Shown piece after piece: positions 40,240-49,526 of a DNA stretch of 64,000 bases (position 1 is its first letter; each line of letters starts with the position of its first letter). The DNA is from Umezawaea endophytica (GTDB lineage: Bacteria; Actinomycetota; Actinomycetes; Mycobacteriales; Pseudonocardiaceae): contig NZ_JANYMP010000021.1 in assembly GCF_025061645.1 (NCBI RefSeq), positions 1 to 64,000 of the forward strand, in the 5' to 3' direction. The notes beneath the pieces are model-generated. The model saw only the letters and a program-made list of their open reading frames with translations, made no database searches and had not been told where the DNA came from. The translations under genes were made by a program, and so were the position numbers.

Positions 40240-40761
40240 TCACCCGTCCAGGGCGCCGAAGACGCCCGCCGTGAACCCCGCCGCGGTGGCCAGGTCGACC
40301 AGGTCGGCGCGGCGGCTGTTCGGCACCAGCACAAGCGGGTAGCAGTCCGACTCGATGTCCAGGACGGCCAGGGTCGTGCCGCCCTCACCGAGTCCGGTGC
40401 CCGCCAGGTCGAGGAACTCGTGCGTCGCGACGTGGACGTCGGCCTCGTCCAGCCAGACCCAGGCCCCCGCGTTGGTCGGGTTCGACCGCAGCGCCCTGAG
40501 CTGGGCGATGACCTCCTCCGCCTCCTCCTTCCAGTCGACCTCGGCGAGCAGGTCGTGGTCGGCGAGGGCGTCCACGAGGGCGATCCACGCCAGGGTGGGG
40601 ATCGGTTCGTCGATGCCGCGCTCGTCGAGCCGGTCGGCGTGCGCCAGCAGGTAGGCGTCGGGGTCGTCGTGCGCGCTCGTCACCCGCTCCGCGACGTCCG
40701 GTTCGCCGGGCGCGAGCAGGGCGGCGAGAGCGGCCAGCGCGTCTCGAACGGTCTGCGGCAT
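40240..40761 (-). CDS. DUF6630 family protein
   Basis: A 173-residue acidic, soluble protein. PIPTLAWIALVDALADHDLLAEVDWKEEAEEV, quoted in part as WIALVDAL and EVDWKEEAEEV, together with LAVLDIESDCYPLVLVP matches the DUF6630 family, which is widespread and of unknown function, often seen beside immunity-type or SUKH-like proteins. ATG 40761 is chosen with AGGAGG just upstream. No operon partner is obvious. Confidence 0.65.
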   Translation of the reverse strand: MPQTVRDALAALAALLAPGEPDVAERVTSAHDDPDAYLLAHADRLDERGIDEPIPTLAWIALVDALADHDLLAEVDWKEEAEEVIAQLRALRSNPTNAGAWVWLDEADVHVATHEFLDLAGTGLGEGGTTLAVLDIESDCYPLVLVPNSRRADLVDLATAAGFTAGVFGALDG

Positions 40762-40845
40762 GCGGGTCCTCCTGGTGTGCGGGCGGGGCGAAGACCTTGA
40801 CCGCGCCCGCCGGAACGGGAGCGCGGGCGGCCACGTCGTACCGGC

Positions 40846-41904
40846 ATGAGCCAAACACGGCGGGTCCGGTTGTCCACGGCCGCACCACTGGTCTGGGGCG
40901 TGGCCGGGGTCGCGGCGGTGCTGGCGGTGTGGCACGGGTTCGGGATCCTCGTCACGCCGGAGCGGACGTTCTTCTGGTTCATGACGTTCGCCGACCTGGT
41001 GGTGGCGGCCATCGCGTTCTGGTTGGGGCGGCAGTGGCCGCGGTACGCGGACATCGAGTCGGGCGGGATCGTGCTGCTGCGGCAGCGGATCCGGTTCGAG
41101 GCGATCACCGAGATCCGGCTGGGTGACGTGTCGGCGAAGCCGTTCTGGTTGGCGTTCTGGCTGCCGACCTCGCTCGTGGTCGGGCTGATCGTCGCGTTCA
41201 CCAGCGCCTCGTCGTACAACCGGGAGGTCGTCGAGTTCGCCACCGAGAACGGCCGTGCGCGGCTGCGGTGGCGGCGTGCCTCCGGGCACGACGAACTGGT
41301 GCAGGCCGTGCGGGCCGCGCGGCCGGACCTGGAGCCGCGGTACGGCCTGGACGGGAACAGCCCGGCGCGGGACTTCTCGCCCCGCATGTCCGTCGGCGGC
41401 GGGCTGCTCTGCGCGGGCCTGCTGCTGTGGGGGTTCTTCGCGGGCTGGTCCGGCCTCCAACTGCTCGACCGGTCGACGGTGGACGAGCCCGTCCCGGTGG
41501 CGGCGACCTCGTCCGCGCTGCGCTCGGCGACCTCGCACCTGACCGGGTACGAGCCGCTGCCCGGAGTGCGGGCCGAGTACTACTCCTGGCCCTGCGCCCG
41601 GAACAACGACCTGCTGCTCGGGCCTTCGCCGGACGTCGTCGACCTGCACCTCAAGGTCGTCGGCAGGGACGTGCCGCCCGCCACCGCGGACGCCATCGAG
41701 GCGCGCATCAGGCAGGACATCGGGATGGACCCCGACCAGTACCTCTTCACGCTCGACCGCCGGACGTCCGACGTCGCGGTCGACATCCCCCTGGTGTCCG
41801 GCCTGCACGTCGAGGTCTTCACCGGCTGCGTGGCCTCGGCCGACCTGCCCGGTCTCCAGCGGCAGCTCGACGAGTTCGCGGCCGCCATCGGGGCGGGCCG
41901 CTAG
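40846..41904 (+). CDS. Membrane protein with PH-like and extracellular parts
   Basis: A 352-residue protein. Two helices near residues 14-32 and 43-60 precede a cytoplasmic stretch containing IVLLRQRIRFEAITEIRLG, which looks like a bacterial PH-type fold. Two further helices (FWLPTSLVVGLIVAF and GGLLCAGLLLWGFFAGW) follow, and a C-terminal domain of about 150 residues. Two cysteines (PCARN and TGCVAS) in that domain could form a disulfide if it is outside. No family is recognised with confidence. Confidence 0.6.
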   Translation: MSQTRRVRLSTAAPLVWGVAGVAAVLAVWHGFGILVTPERTFFWFMTFADLVVAAIAFWLGRQWPRYADIESGGIVLLRQRIRFEAITEIRLGDVSAKPFWLAFWLPTSLVVGLIVAFTSASSYNREVVEFATENGRARLRWRRASGHDELVQAVRAARPDLEPRYGLDGNSPARDFSPRMSVGGGLLCAGLLLWGFFAGWSGLQLLDRSTVDEPVPVAATSSALRSATSHLTGYEPLPGVRAEYYSWPCARNNDLLLGPSPDVVDLHLKVVGRDVPPATADAIEARIRQDIGMDPDQYLFTLDRRTSDVAVDIPLVSGLHVEVFTGCVASADLPGLQRQLDEFAAAIGAGR

Positions 41905-41905
41905 C

Positions 41906-42298
41906 TCACAGGGCGATGAGCCCCGCCCTCGTCGGGGTGAACCCGCAGGTGTCGAGGTAGAACGGCGTGAGGTGGTCGTCGAAGTCGACGTGGAGCCACT
42001 CGCACCCGGCGGCGCGGGCGTGTTCGACGGCCGTGGCGACGAGTGCGGCCCCAACGCCTTGCCGTCGCACGGAAGCGGTGACCAGCGTGTCGAGGATGAA
42101 CGCGTGGATCGCGCCGTCCCAGGCCACGTTGACGAACCCGACCAGCTCGCTCCCCCGGTTCGCACACACCCATCCGAGGCTGTGCCGGTTGACCTGCGCC
42201 CACCAGTCGTCGTCGAGGACCCGGTGGTCGAAACCCTCCGCGTGCAACGCGTTGACGGCGGTGTTGTCGAACCGGCCGCGCCATTCGTAGCTGATCAT
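41906..42298 (-). CDS. GNAT-family N-acetyltransferase
   Basis: A 130-residue acetyltransferase. The acetyl-CoA pyrophosphate loop is RRQGVGAAL (motif A, Q/RxxGxG), preceded by the strand IHAFILDTLVTASV and followed by LHVDFDDHLTPFYLDTCGF, the typical motif B. Small GNAT proteins of this kind acetylate amines in metabolites or proteins; the substrate is unknown. The stop lies 2 bases from that of the convergent membrane-protein gene. Confidence 0.85.
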   Translation of the reverse strand: MISYEWRGRFDNTAVNALHAEGFDHRVLDDDWWAQVNRHSLGWVCANRGSELVGFVNVAWDGAIHAFILDTLVTASVRRQGVGAALVATAVEHARAAGCEWLHVDFDDHLTPFYLDTCGFTPTRAGLIAL

Positions 42299-42350
42299 CG
42301 CCGCACCGTAGGGAACGGGTCGGCGCGGCGTCCAGCGGGTTCAGCCGCCG

Positions 42351-43262
42351 TCAGGACACGTCGAGGACGACCTTGCCGTGGACCTCGCGGGCGAACAGGG
42401 CTCGGACGGCGTCGTCGACGTCCCGCCACGCGCCGCGCAACCCGACCTGCGCCGACAACCTCCCGGCGGCGACCAGTCCCAGCAGGTCCGCCAGTTCTCC
42501 CGAGACCGGGGAGGTCACGTCCCCGAAGGTGTTGATCGTCTTCGGGGCGCCGAACGCGAACAGCGATCCCGCCTCGAACGTGGTGCTCTCCCCCGAGGCC
42601 GAGCCCACGAGGTGGATCGCCCCGCCCTCGGCCAGCAGGGCCCACATCCGGGCGAGGTGCGCCCCGCCGATCGTGTCGAGCACGAGGTCGAACCGGTCGT
42701 CCACTGTGGACAGATCCGTCACCACCTCACCGGCGCCGAGTTCGCGCAACCCCGCCGCCCGGTCGGGACCACCGACGGCGGCCGTCACGTGGGCACCGGC
42801 GATCGAGGCCAACTGGACCGCGAAGTGCCCCACTCCCCCGCTGGCACCGGTGATCAGCACCCGGCGGGCCAGCAGCGACCGGGTCCGCAGGACGCGCAGG
42901 GCGGTGATCCCCGCGACGCCGAGCGCGGCGGCGTCGTCCAGCGCGACGGCGTCGGGGACCACGGCGAGCCAGGCGGGGCTGACCGCGACCCGCTCGGCCC
43001 ACGCGTACGGCGCCATCCCCAGCACGACCCGCGCCCCCTCGGCCGGTCCGGAGCCGTCGGCCGCGGCCCGGACCACGACACCGGCCGCGTCGTGCCCGTG
43101 GATCACCCCCGCGGGCCACTGGTCGGCGTACTTGAGCTCGCCGAGGTTCAGGCCGATGTGCCGGACGTCCACCAGCACCTCGTCCGCGGCGGGACGGGGT
43201 TCTTCGACATCGGCGAACCGGACCGGACCGTCATCGCCGTGTTCGACGACCAGTGCGCGCAT
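42351..43262 (-). CDS. Zinc-independent quinone reductase-like MDR protein
   Basis: A 303-residue medium-chain dehydrogenase/reductase. The N-terminal GroES-like domain (IGLNLGELKYADQWPAGVIHGHDAAGVV) lacks the catalytic zinc ligands, as in quinone oxidoreductases. The Rossmann domain binds NADPH through VLITGASGGVGHFAVQLA. ATG 43262 follows a GGAGATCACC ribosome site; the upstream frame to 43316 is not similar to the family. The divergent or upstream regulator may be the AraC-type gene ending 107 bases away on the same strand. Confidence 0.88.
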   Translation of the reverse strand: MRALVVEHGDDGPVRFADVEEPRPAADEVLVDVRHIGLNLGELKYADQWPAGVIHGHDAAGVVVRAAADGSGPAEGARVVLGMAPYAWAERVAVSPAWLAVVPDAVALDDAAALGVAGITALRVLRTRSLLARRVLITGASGGVGHFAVQLASIAGAHVTAAVGGPDRAAGLRELGAGEVVTDLSTVDDRFDLVLDTIGGAHLARMWALLAEGGAIHLVGSASGESTTFEAGSLFAFGAPKTINTFGDVTSPVSGELADLLGLVAAGRLSAQVGLRGAWRDVDDAVRALFAREVHGKVVLDVS

Positions 43263-43369
43263 GGTGATCTCCTCGTCAGCGGGGTGGCACGTGACGACGA
43301 GCTTTCGGCACGGCACCGCGGCCGACCAGGTCCGGGACGATCAGTTGTGTGGCCGTCTGCCTCGCGGGG

Positions 43370-44290
43370 CTATCGCGCGCGGACGGTGCGGCGGTACTCG
43401 CCGGGGGCGAGCCCGCGGGCCCGGCGGAACGCCCGGCTGAACGCCTGCGGCGTCGCGTACCCCACCGCGCCCGCCATCACGTCGATGGGCTCGTCGGTGT
43501 CGCGGAGCCGGAGCGCGGCGAGGTCCATCCGCCACCGGGTCAGGTACGCGCCGGGTGTCTGCCCCAGCGCGGCCGGGAAGCGGCGCGACAGCGTCGCCCG
43601 CGACACGCGGATCGCCTCGGCCAGGGTCGCGGTCGTCCACGGCCGCTCGGGTTCCTCGTGGATGCGCGACAGGGCGTCGCGCACGACCGGGTCGAGCACC
43701 GCGCCCAGCCACGAGCCCGACCGCTCGGCGGGATGGCTGTCCAGCCACGCGCGCACGAACCGCACCAGCAGCAGGTCGATGACGCTGTTGACGGTCGCGG
43801 TGCTCCCGATCCGGGGATGGGCCAACTCCTCGGTCAGCAACCGGATCACCCCGTCCAGCGACGAGTTCTCCCGCGCGGGCAGGTGCATCGGCACGGTGAG
43901 CGCCGCGAGCACCAGCGTGCTCACCTCGGGGTCCTGTTCGTAGTGCAGGGTCAGCAACCGGGTGTCCACCTCCGGCGTCCCCAGGCGCAGGACGTCGCCC
44001 CTCGTCTGGGCCTCGATCGCGGCTTCCCGGTCGCAAGGCCCCATCCGGACGCCCGGCAGGCTCGACAGCCCGTGCTCCGTGCCAGGGGGCAGCAGCACGA
44101 CGTCCCCCGCGTCCAGCCTCCGCGGCGGCTCACCGGGGACGTCGAGCCACACCGTCCCCTCGGACACGGCGTGCAACGCGGCTCCGGGGAACGTGCTCAG
44201 CCACACCCCCCACGCGCCGCCCGCTTCGAGCCGCACCCCGAGCGAGCCCCGCGCACCCGAGACCCGCAGGGCGTCGGCCAGGAGATCCAT
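43370..44290 (-). CDS. AraC-family regulator with cupin sensor domain
   Basis: A 306-residue regulator. The N-terminal Cupin_6-type domain includes WLSTFPGAALHAVSEG and LDAGDVVLLPPGTEHGLS. The C-terminal double helix-turn-helix includes LAEAIRVSRATLSRRFPAALGQTPGAYL and AGAVGYATPQAFSRAFRRARG. Such proteins often regulate a neighbouring oxidoreductase; the quinone reductase gene lies directly downstream on the same strand. Confidence 0.88.
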   Translation of the reverse strand: MDLLADALRVSGARGSLGVRLEAGGAWGVWLSTFPGAALHAVSEGTVWLDVPGEPPRRLDAGDVVLLPPGTEHGLSSLPGVRMGPCDREAAIEAQTRGDVLRLGTPEVDTRLLTLHYEQDPEVSTLVLAALTVPMHLPARENSSLDGVIRLLTEELAHPRIGSTATVNSVIDLLLVRFVRAWLDSHPAERSGSWLGAVLDPVVRDALSRIHEEPERPWTTATLAEAIRVSRATLSRRFPAALGQTPGAYLTRWRMDLAALRLRDTDEPIDVMAGAVGYATPQAFSRAFRRARGLAPGEYRRTVRAR

Positions 44291-44333
44291 CCCCGCATCG
44301 TCCCACGACGTCGGAACCGGGGCGCCGCGCCCG

Positions 44334-47000
44334 CTAGCCGAGCAGGCGGGTCAGTTCCACGCGGGAGCGGACTTCCAGGCGGGCGAAGATGTTGCGGAGG
44401 TGGTGTTCGACGGTGCGGTGGCTGATGAACAACTGGGCGGCGATCTCGCGGTTGGTCGCGCCCTCGGCGACGAGCTTGGCGATCTGGGACTGCTGCGGGG
44501 TCAGCGCGGTGCTCGGGGCGGTGCGGGTGGGGACGATGGTGTCGCCGGAGGCGCGGAGTTCGGCGCGGACGCGGTTGACGAAGTGCTCGGAGTCGTACTG
44601 CTGGAAGATCTTCAGCGCGTCGCGCAGGTGTTCCCTCGCGGCTTTCGGCTGCCTGCCGCGGCGGAGGCGGTGGCCGTAGAACAGTTCGGTCTTGGCCAGT
44701 TCCATGGGGGTGCCGCCCGCGCGGTGCAGGCGGATGGCTTCGCGGAAGTGCTCGTCGGCCACGGGGTCGGAGCCCGCCAGCAGTGCGCGGGAGCGGTGGG
44801 ACAGCGCGAGCCTGGCCGGGCAGCCGGTGCTGACCGCCCAGCCCTCGTACTGGCGCAGCACGTTGGTGGCCTTGGCCTGCTGGCCGCACGCCACGGCGGC
44901 CTCGACGAAGTGGGGCGCGGTCATGACCTTGATGCCGGGGTGGACGCGGCCGGTGCCGACGGCGAGCAGCCGCAGCCGGTTGAGCGCGTCGACGGGCCGG
45001 TCGTCGACCAGGTCCACGCACGCCAGCGCCCACGAGCTGAACGTGCTCGGCCTGCCGAGGCCGCGTCGGGCCACGTCCGCGGCGGCCAGGTGCAGGCGGT
45101 GCACGGCGGTGGCCTTGTTGCCCTGCAACGCCGCCATGAGCGCGAGGATCGTCAGGTGGTCGACCACGGTGTTGGGCTGCCCCATCGAGGTCGCCTCGCG
45201 GACGCCCTCCAGCGAGCTGTCCAGCGCGATGGAGTGCTGGTCCAGCAGGAGCGCCGCCAGCGAGCGGTAGACCAGCGCCCACGGCACGAGCGCGACCATG
45301 CCGCTGTCCCGCGCCGAGGCCACGGCCTGGGTGGCCAGTTCCAGCGACCGGGTGGCGTGGCCGAGCACGTAGGCGGCCTGGCTGCCCCAGATCTTGGACC
45401 GCGGGTCGGACAGCCCGGCCGCGAGCCGCATGGCCCGGTCCAGCGCGGGCATCGCGACCTGGTGGCGGCCCGCGAACGTGGCGGCCATGCCTTCGAGGTG
45501 GTCGAGCATCAACTGGGTCACGGGCGGCTCGTCCGGGCGGCGCAGGCTCGTGGCACGGGCGACGGTCCTGGCGTGGTCGGCCTGGTCACCCGCGATGCTG
45601 CCCGCCTCGGCGGCGAACACCAGCGCGGTGATAGCGAGCGTGCGGTTGGACTCCAGCAGGCCGTCGGACGCCTTCAGCAGGCTGCGGACGGCCGTGCCGG
45701 GCACGCCGTCGCCGAGTTCGACGCCGCCGCGGACGTAGTCCGCCATGCCGCGCAGTTCGCGGCTGCGGGTGTGCGCGCGGGCTTCGCGGAGCATCGCCCG
45801 CGCCTGGCGCGGCCTGCCGACCGACCAGTGGTCGGCCGCGGCGGAGATCAGGTGGGCGGCCTTCGCCTCAGGTAACCGGGTGAGCGCGGCGGCGCGCTGG
45901 TAGGCCTGGGAGGACGCGGCGTAGTCGCCCGCGCGCCTGGCCCGCTCGGCCGCCGCGCCGAGTTCGGCCGCGTGGCCGTCGTCCACGCGGCGCGTCATCG
46001 CGGCCTGGTGCCACAGCCAGCGCGACCGGTGCTGGTCCGGGTCCAGGACGCCCGCGAGCAGTTCGTGGGCCCCGCGGTGCTCGCTGATCGGCACCTCGGT
46101 GGCCAGCACGGTCCGGGTCAGGGTGGTCGACACGCCGACGTGCTCGCCGCGCACCACGAGCAGGCCGCTGTCGCGGGCCTCCTCCAAAGCGTCCAGTTCC
46201 AGTTCGGCGCGCACGACGGTGTCCAGCTCCAGGTCCTCGTCGGCCACGGCGAGCAGCACGAGCCGTCGCGCGTCCGGCGACAGGGCCTGGAAGCGGGACC
46301 GGAGTCGGGCCCGCAGCACGCTGTCCGGCGCCAGTTCACCCGTGCGCGCGAGTTCGGTCAGCGCGAGCGGGTTGCCGCCCGCCAGGTCCAGCACGCCCTC
46401 GGCGAAGTCCTCCGACACCCCCAGCGGGTTGTGGTCGGCGAGCAGGGCCATCGCGGCGGGGTCGTCGAGCGGTCGCAGGGGCAGGACGGGCAGGCCGGTG
46501 AGGGGGTTGTCGCCGCGGTGGGGTTCCAGCGCGAACAGCACGGCGACGCGGTGGTCGGCGACGCGGCGGGCCACGAACGCCAGCGCCTCCAGCGACGGGC
46601 GGTCGAGCAGGCCGGCGTCGTCGACGAGCACGAGCAGCGGGCGCTGGGTGGCCACGTCGCACAGCAGCCGGTGGACCTCGGCGTTGAGGGGGAAGCTCCG
46701 CCGCGCGACGCCGGGGGCGAGCCCAATCGTGATCTTCAGCGCTTCGGGGAGCCGATCGCTCAACGGGTGCAGCAGGCGGTGCAGACCGGCCGGTTCGAGG
46801 TCGGTTTCGTCGGGCACGCCGTGCGCGGTCAGCACGCGGAAGTCCGCCGTGCGCGCCAACTCCAGCAGCGCGGTCTTGCCGGAACCGGGCCCACCCGTCA
46901 CGACCAGCGCGGATCCGCGGCCCGCGCGCGTGGTGTCGAGCAGGTCCCGGACGGCCGCGCGCTCCTGTTGCCGACCGCGCAAAACGACCTCGGAAGCCAT
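44334..47000 (-). CDS. LuxR-family (LAL) regulator with AAA ATPase
   Basis: An 888-residue large ATP-binding LuxR regulator. The N-terminal AAA domain has Walker A GGPGSGKTALL (about 36-46) and Walker B in PLLVLVDDAGLLD. A long helical middle follows with TPR-like repeats. The C-terminal LuxR helix-turn-helix reads LTPQQSQIAKLVAEGATNREIAAQL and SHRTVEHHLRNIFARL. ATG 47000 is preferred to the upstream ORF start because family similarity begins there. It is divergent from the LIV transporter operon 164 bases away, so it is the probable activator of that operon. Confidence 0.9.
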   Translation of the reverse strand: MASEVVLRGRQQERAAVRDLLDTTRAGRGSALVVTGGPGSGKTALLELARTADFRVLTAHGVPDETDLEPAGLHRLLHPLSDRLPEALKITIGLAPGVARRSFPLNAEVHRLLCDVATQRPLLVLVDDAGLLDRPSLEALAFVARRVADHRVAVLFALEPHRGDNPLTGLPVLPLRPLDDPAAMALLADHNPLGVSEDFAEGVLDLAGGNPLALTELARTGELAPDSVLRARLRSRFQALSPDARRLVLLAVADEDLELDTVVRAELELDALEEARDSGLLVVRGEHVGVSTTLTRTVLATEVPISEHRGAHELLAGVLDPDQHRSRWLWHQAAMTRRVDDGHAAELGAAAERARRAGDYAASSQAYQRAAALTRLPEAKAAHLISAAADHWSVGRPRQARAMLREARAHTRSRELRGMADYVRGGVELGDGVPGTAVRSLLKASDGLLESNRTLAITALVFAAEAGSIAGDQADHARTVARATSLRRPDEPPVTQLMLDHLEGMAATFAGRHQVAMPALDRAMRLAAGLSDPRSKIWGSQAAYVLGHATRSLELATQAVASARDSGMVALVPWALVYRSLAALLLDQHSIALDSSLEGVREATSMGQPNTVVDHLTILALMAALQGNKATAVHRLHLAAADVARRGLGRPSTFSSWALACVDLVDDRPVDALNRLRLLAVGTGRVHPGIKVMTAPHFVEAAVACGQQAKATNVLRQYEGWAVSTGCPARLALSHRSRALLAGSDPVADEHFREAIRLHRAGGTPMELAKTELFYGHRLRRGRQPKAAREHLRDALKIFQQYDSEHFVNRVRAELRASGDTIVPTRTAPSTALTPQQSQIAKLVAEGATNREIAAQLFISHRTVEHHLRNIFARLEVRSRVELTRLLG

Positions 47001-47164
47001 ACCGGACAGTGTCGCGCGGGTGTGACGAAATGGGGAAGGCCTACGGCCGAATTTACCTACCAACGTTAGTTTTGAGACTCCACGACTGGTGATTCCACCG
47101 ATGCCGCGCACGAGTGATCAGCACAGACTGCTGCGAATCATCACCGTTCGTGGAAACGAGACCA
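47001..47164. promoter_or_regulatory. Divergent LuxR / LIV-transporter promoter region
   Basis: The 164 bases between the LuxR start (47000, minus) and the livG-like start (47165, plus) must hold both promoters. It is visibly less GC-rich than the flanking genes (for example TACCTACCAACGTTAGTTTT around 47060), as expected for a promoter. No clear operator palindrome was found. Confidence 0.5.
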
Positions 47165-47959
47165 ATGTCGATCACTTCCCACGAGAAGTTGCTGCACGTA
47201 GGCGGTGTCACGGTCCGGTTCGGCGGGCTGGTGGCGCTGAGCGAGGTCTCACTGACCATCCGACCGCGAACCGTGGTCGGCGTCATCGGGCCCAACGGGG
47301 CGGGCAAGACGACGCTGTTCAACGTCGTGTGCGGCTTCATCCGACCGGAGACCGGCGACCTGAGCTGGAAGGGGCGGCCGCTGCGCAAGCACCGGCCCGA
47401 CCAGCTCGCCGGTCTCGGGATCGCCCGCACACTACAGGGACTTGGGCTGTTCGGCGGACTCACCGTGCTGGAGAACGTGATGACCGGGGCGGGCAGGCTG
47501 GCGCGCACGGGCTCGCTGGCGTCGCTGCTGGGCACCGGCAAGTCGGCGCGGGACGAGCGCGAGCTGCGCGACCGGTCCATGGCCGTGCTGACCGAACTCG
47601 ACGTCGCCCACGTGGCCCAGTTGCACCCGGGAGCGCTCCCCTACGGCGTGCGCAAGCGGGTCGCGCTGGCCCGCGCGCTGGTGTCCGAGCCGGAGCTGCT
47701 GCTGCTCGACGAACCCGCGAGCGGGCTGTCGACCGGCGAGATGGACGAGCTGGCCGACCGGATCCGGGCGTTGACCGAGAAGACCGCCGTCGTGCTGGTG
47801 GAGCACCACATGGACCTGGTGATGCGCGTGTGCGACGAGGTCGTGGTGCTCGACTTCGGCGAGGTCATCGCGTCGGGCAGCCCCGACGAGGTGCGCGTCG
47901 ACCCCGCCGTCGCCGACGCGTACCTCGGCACCGCACCCGAGGAGCTGCCGAGTGCTTGA
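47165..47959 (+). CDS. livG: Branched-chain amino acid-type ABC transporter ATPase LivG
   Basis: A 264-residue ATPase. Walker A is GPNGAGKTT, the Walker B region is LLLLDEPASG, and the switch His is in VVLVEHHMDLVM. The signature motif is the variant LPYGVRKRVALARAL where LivG normally has LSYGxQRxLEIARAL. ATG 47165 starts the family-like sequence. It is first in a five-gene operon coding for a complete LIV/HAAT importer. The substrate may be a branched-chain amino acid, amide or urea-like compound. Confidence 0.9.
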   Translation: MSITSHEKLLHVGGVTVRFGGLVALSEVSLTIRPRTVVGVIGPNGAGKTTLFNVVCGFIRPETGDLSWKGRPLRKHRPDQLAGLGIARTLQGLGLFGGLTVLENVMTGAGRLARTGSLASLLGTGKSARDERELRDRSMAVLTELDVAHVAQLHPGALPYGVRKRVALARALVSEPELLLLDEPASGLSTGEMDELADRIRALTEKTAVVLVEHHMDLVMRVCDEVVVLDFGEVIASGSPDEVRVDPAVADAYLGTAPEELPSA

Positions 47960-48659
47960 GATCGAGGGCCTGAGCGCCCACTACGGGCCGGTGCGGGCGC
48001 TGTCGGAGGTGAACCTGAAGGTCGAGGAGGGCAGCATCACCGCCATCCTCGGCGCCAACGGCGCGGGCAAGACGACGCTGCTGCGGGTGATCAGCGGACT
48101 GGTGCGGGCGAGCGGAGGGCGGGTCACCGCCTTCGGCGAGGACATCACCGCGATGCCCACTGACAGGATCGCCCGCTCCGGGGTGGCGCACGTGCCCGAG
48201 GGCGGCGGCGTGATCCCCGAGCTGACCGTGGAGGAGAACCTCCGGCTGGGCGCGCTGTGGCGGCCGGACCGCGCGGACCGGGCCAGGGCGCTGGACGAGG
48301 TGCTGGAGCTGTTCCCGCCGCTGGCACCCCGGCGGAGCAAGGCCGCGGGCACGTTGTCCGGCGGCGAGCGGCAGATGCTGGCCATCGGCCGCGGCCTGAT
48401 GGGCAGACCGCGGATGCTGCTGCTGGACGAGCCGTCGCTCGGCCTGGCGCCGCTGGTCGCCGCGAAGATCATGGCGGTGCTGCGCGACCTGCGCGCCGAC
48501 ACCGGGCTGACCGTGCTGCTGGTCGAGCAGAACGCGCGCAGCGCACTGTCCATCTCGGACTACGGATTCGTGCTGGGGCTCGGCGAGGTGGTGGCCTCCG
48601 ACGACGCGGCCACGCTGCTCGCCGACGACCAGCTCCGCCACGCCTACCTCGGCTTCTGA
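47952..48659 (+). CDS. livF: Branched-chain amino acid-type ABC transporter ATPase LivF
   Basis: A 235-residue ATPase. Walker A is GANGAGKTTLL, the signature LSGGERQMLAIGRGL, Walker B LLLDEPSLGLAPL, and the switch His position is occupied by Gln in LLVEQNARSAL, as usual in LivF. It starts at GTG 47952, overlapping livG by 8 bases. LivF and LivG together power the permease pair encoded downstream. Confidence 0.92.
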   Translation: MLEIEGLSAHYGPVRALSEVNLKVEEGSITAILGANGAGKTTLLRVISGLVRASGGRVTAFGEDITAMPTDRIARSGVAHVPEGGGVIPELTVEENLRLGALWRPDRADRARALDEVLELFPPLAPRRSKAAGTLSGGERQMLAIGRGLMGRPRMLLLDEPSLGLAPLVAAKIMAVLRDLRADTGLTVLLVEQNARSALSISDYGFVLGLGEVVASDDAATLLADDQLRHAYLGF

Positions 48660-48674
48660 TCGGAAGGGGGGCCG

Positions 48675-49526
48675 ATGACAACGTTCTTCAACCTGACCTT
48701 GGCAGGCCTGTCCAGCGGGGCGGTCTTCGCCGCGCTGGGGCTGTCACTGGTGATCATCTACCGCGCGACCCGCGTGGTGAACTTCGCCCAGCCCGCGCTC
48801 GCGCTGATCTCCAGCTACGTCGCGTACTCCGTCACCAAGGGCACCGGCAGCTACTGGCTCGGCTTCGCCGCCGCGATCGTCGTGGGCACGGTGCTGGGGA
48901 TCGCGGTGGAGCGGCTGCTCGTCCGGCCGCTGCGCAACGCCCCCGAGCTGAGCCCGATCATCGCGACGATGGGTCTGCTGCTGGTGCTCCAGGCGGTGGC
49001 CGGGATGATCTGGTCCAACGAGCCGCACGCGTTCTCCTACGCGTTCGACTTCCGCGGCCGGTTCTCCGCCGCCGACCTGTTCGCCGTGCTGGCCGTGCTG
49101 GTCACGGCGACGGGTGTGCTGCTGCTGTTCAAGTTCACGTCGCTGGGCCTGCGGATGCGGGCTGCGGCGTTCAACCCCGAGGTGGCGCGGCTGCTGGGGG
49201 TTCGGGTCGGGGTGATGCTGACGCTCGGCTGGGGTCTGGCCGCGGCCGTCGGGTCGTTGGCGGGGCTGCTGGCCGTGCCGCCGTTCATCTCCCCGACCGT
49301 GCTGGACGAGGTGTTCGTGTTCGCGCTCACCGCGGCGGTGCTCGGCGGGTTGGACAACCCGCTCGGCACGATCGTCGGTGGGCTGGCGCTCGGGATCGGG
49401 TTGTCGTACGTGGCGGGGCTGCTGGGTCCGGAGCTGGTGCCGTTGGCGGCGCTGGCGATCCTGGTCTCGGTGCTCGCGGTGCGGCCGGCGGGCCTGTTCG
49501 GTCGAGCTACGGCAAGGCGGGTCTGA
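48675..49526 (+). CDS. livH: LIV-type ABC permease LivH
   Basis: A 283-residue membrane permease with about eight helices. NFAQPALALISSYVAY in the second helix and the cytoplasmic loop GLRMRAAAFNPEVARLLGV (EAA-like, contact with the ATPases) identify LivH. GGAAGGGGG precedes ATG 48675. The stop TGA shares its A with the livM start. Confidence 0.92.
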   Translation: MTTFFNLTLAGLSSGAVFAALGLSLVIIYRATRVVNFAQPALALISSYVAYSVTKGTGSYWLGFAAAIVVGTVLGIAVERLLVRPLRNAPELSPIIATMGLLLVLQAVAGMIWSNEPHAFSYAFDFRGRFSAADLFAVLAVLVTATGVLLLFKFTSLGLRMRAAAFNPEVARLLGVRVGVMLTLGWGLAAAVGSLAGLLAVPPFISPTVLDEVFVFALTAAVLGGLDNPLGTIVGGLALGIGLSYVAGLLGPELVPLAALAILVSVLAVRPAGLFGRATARRV

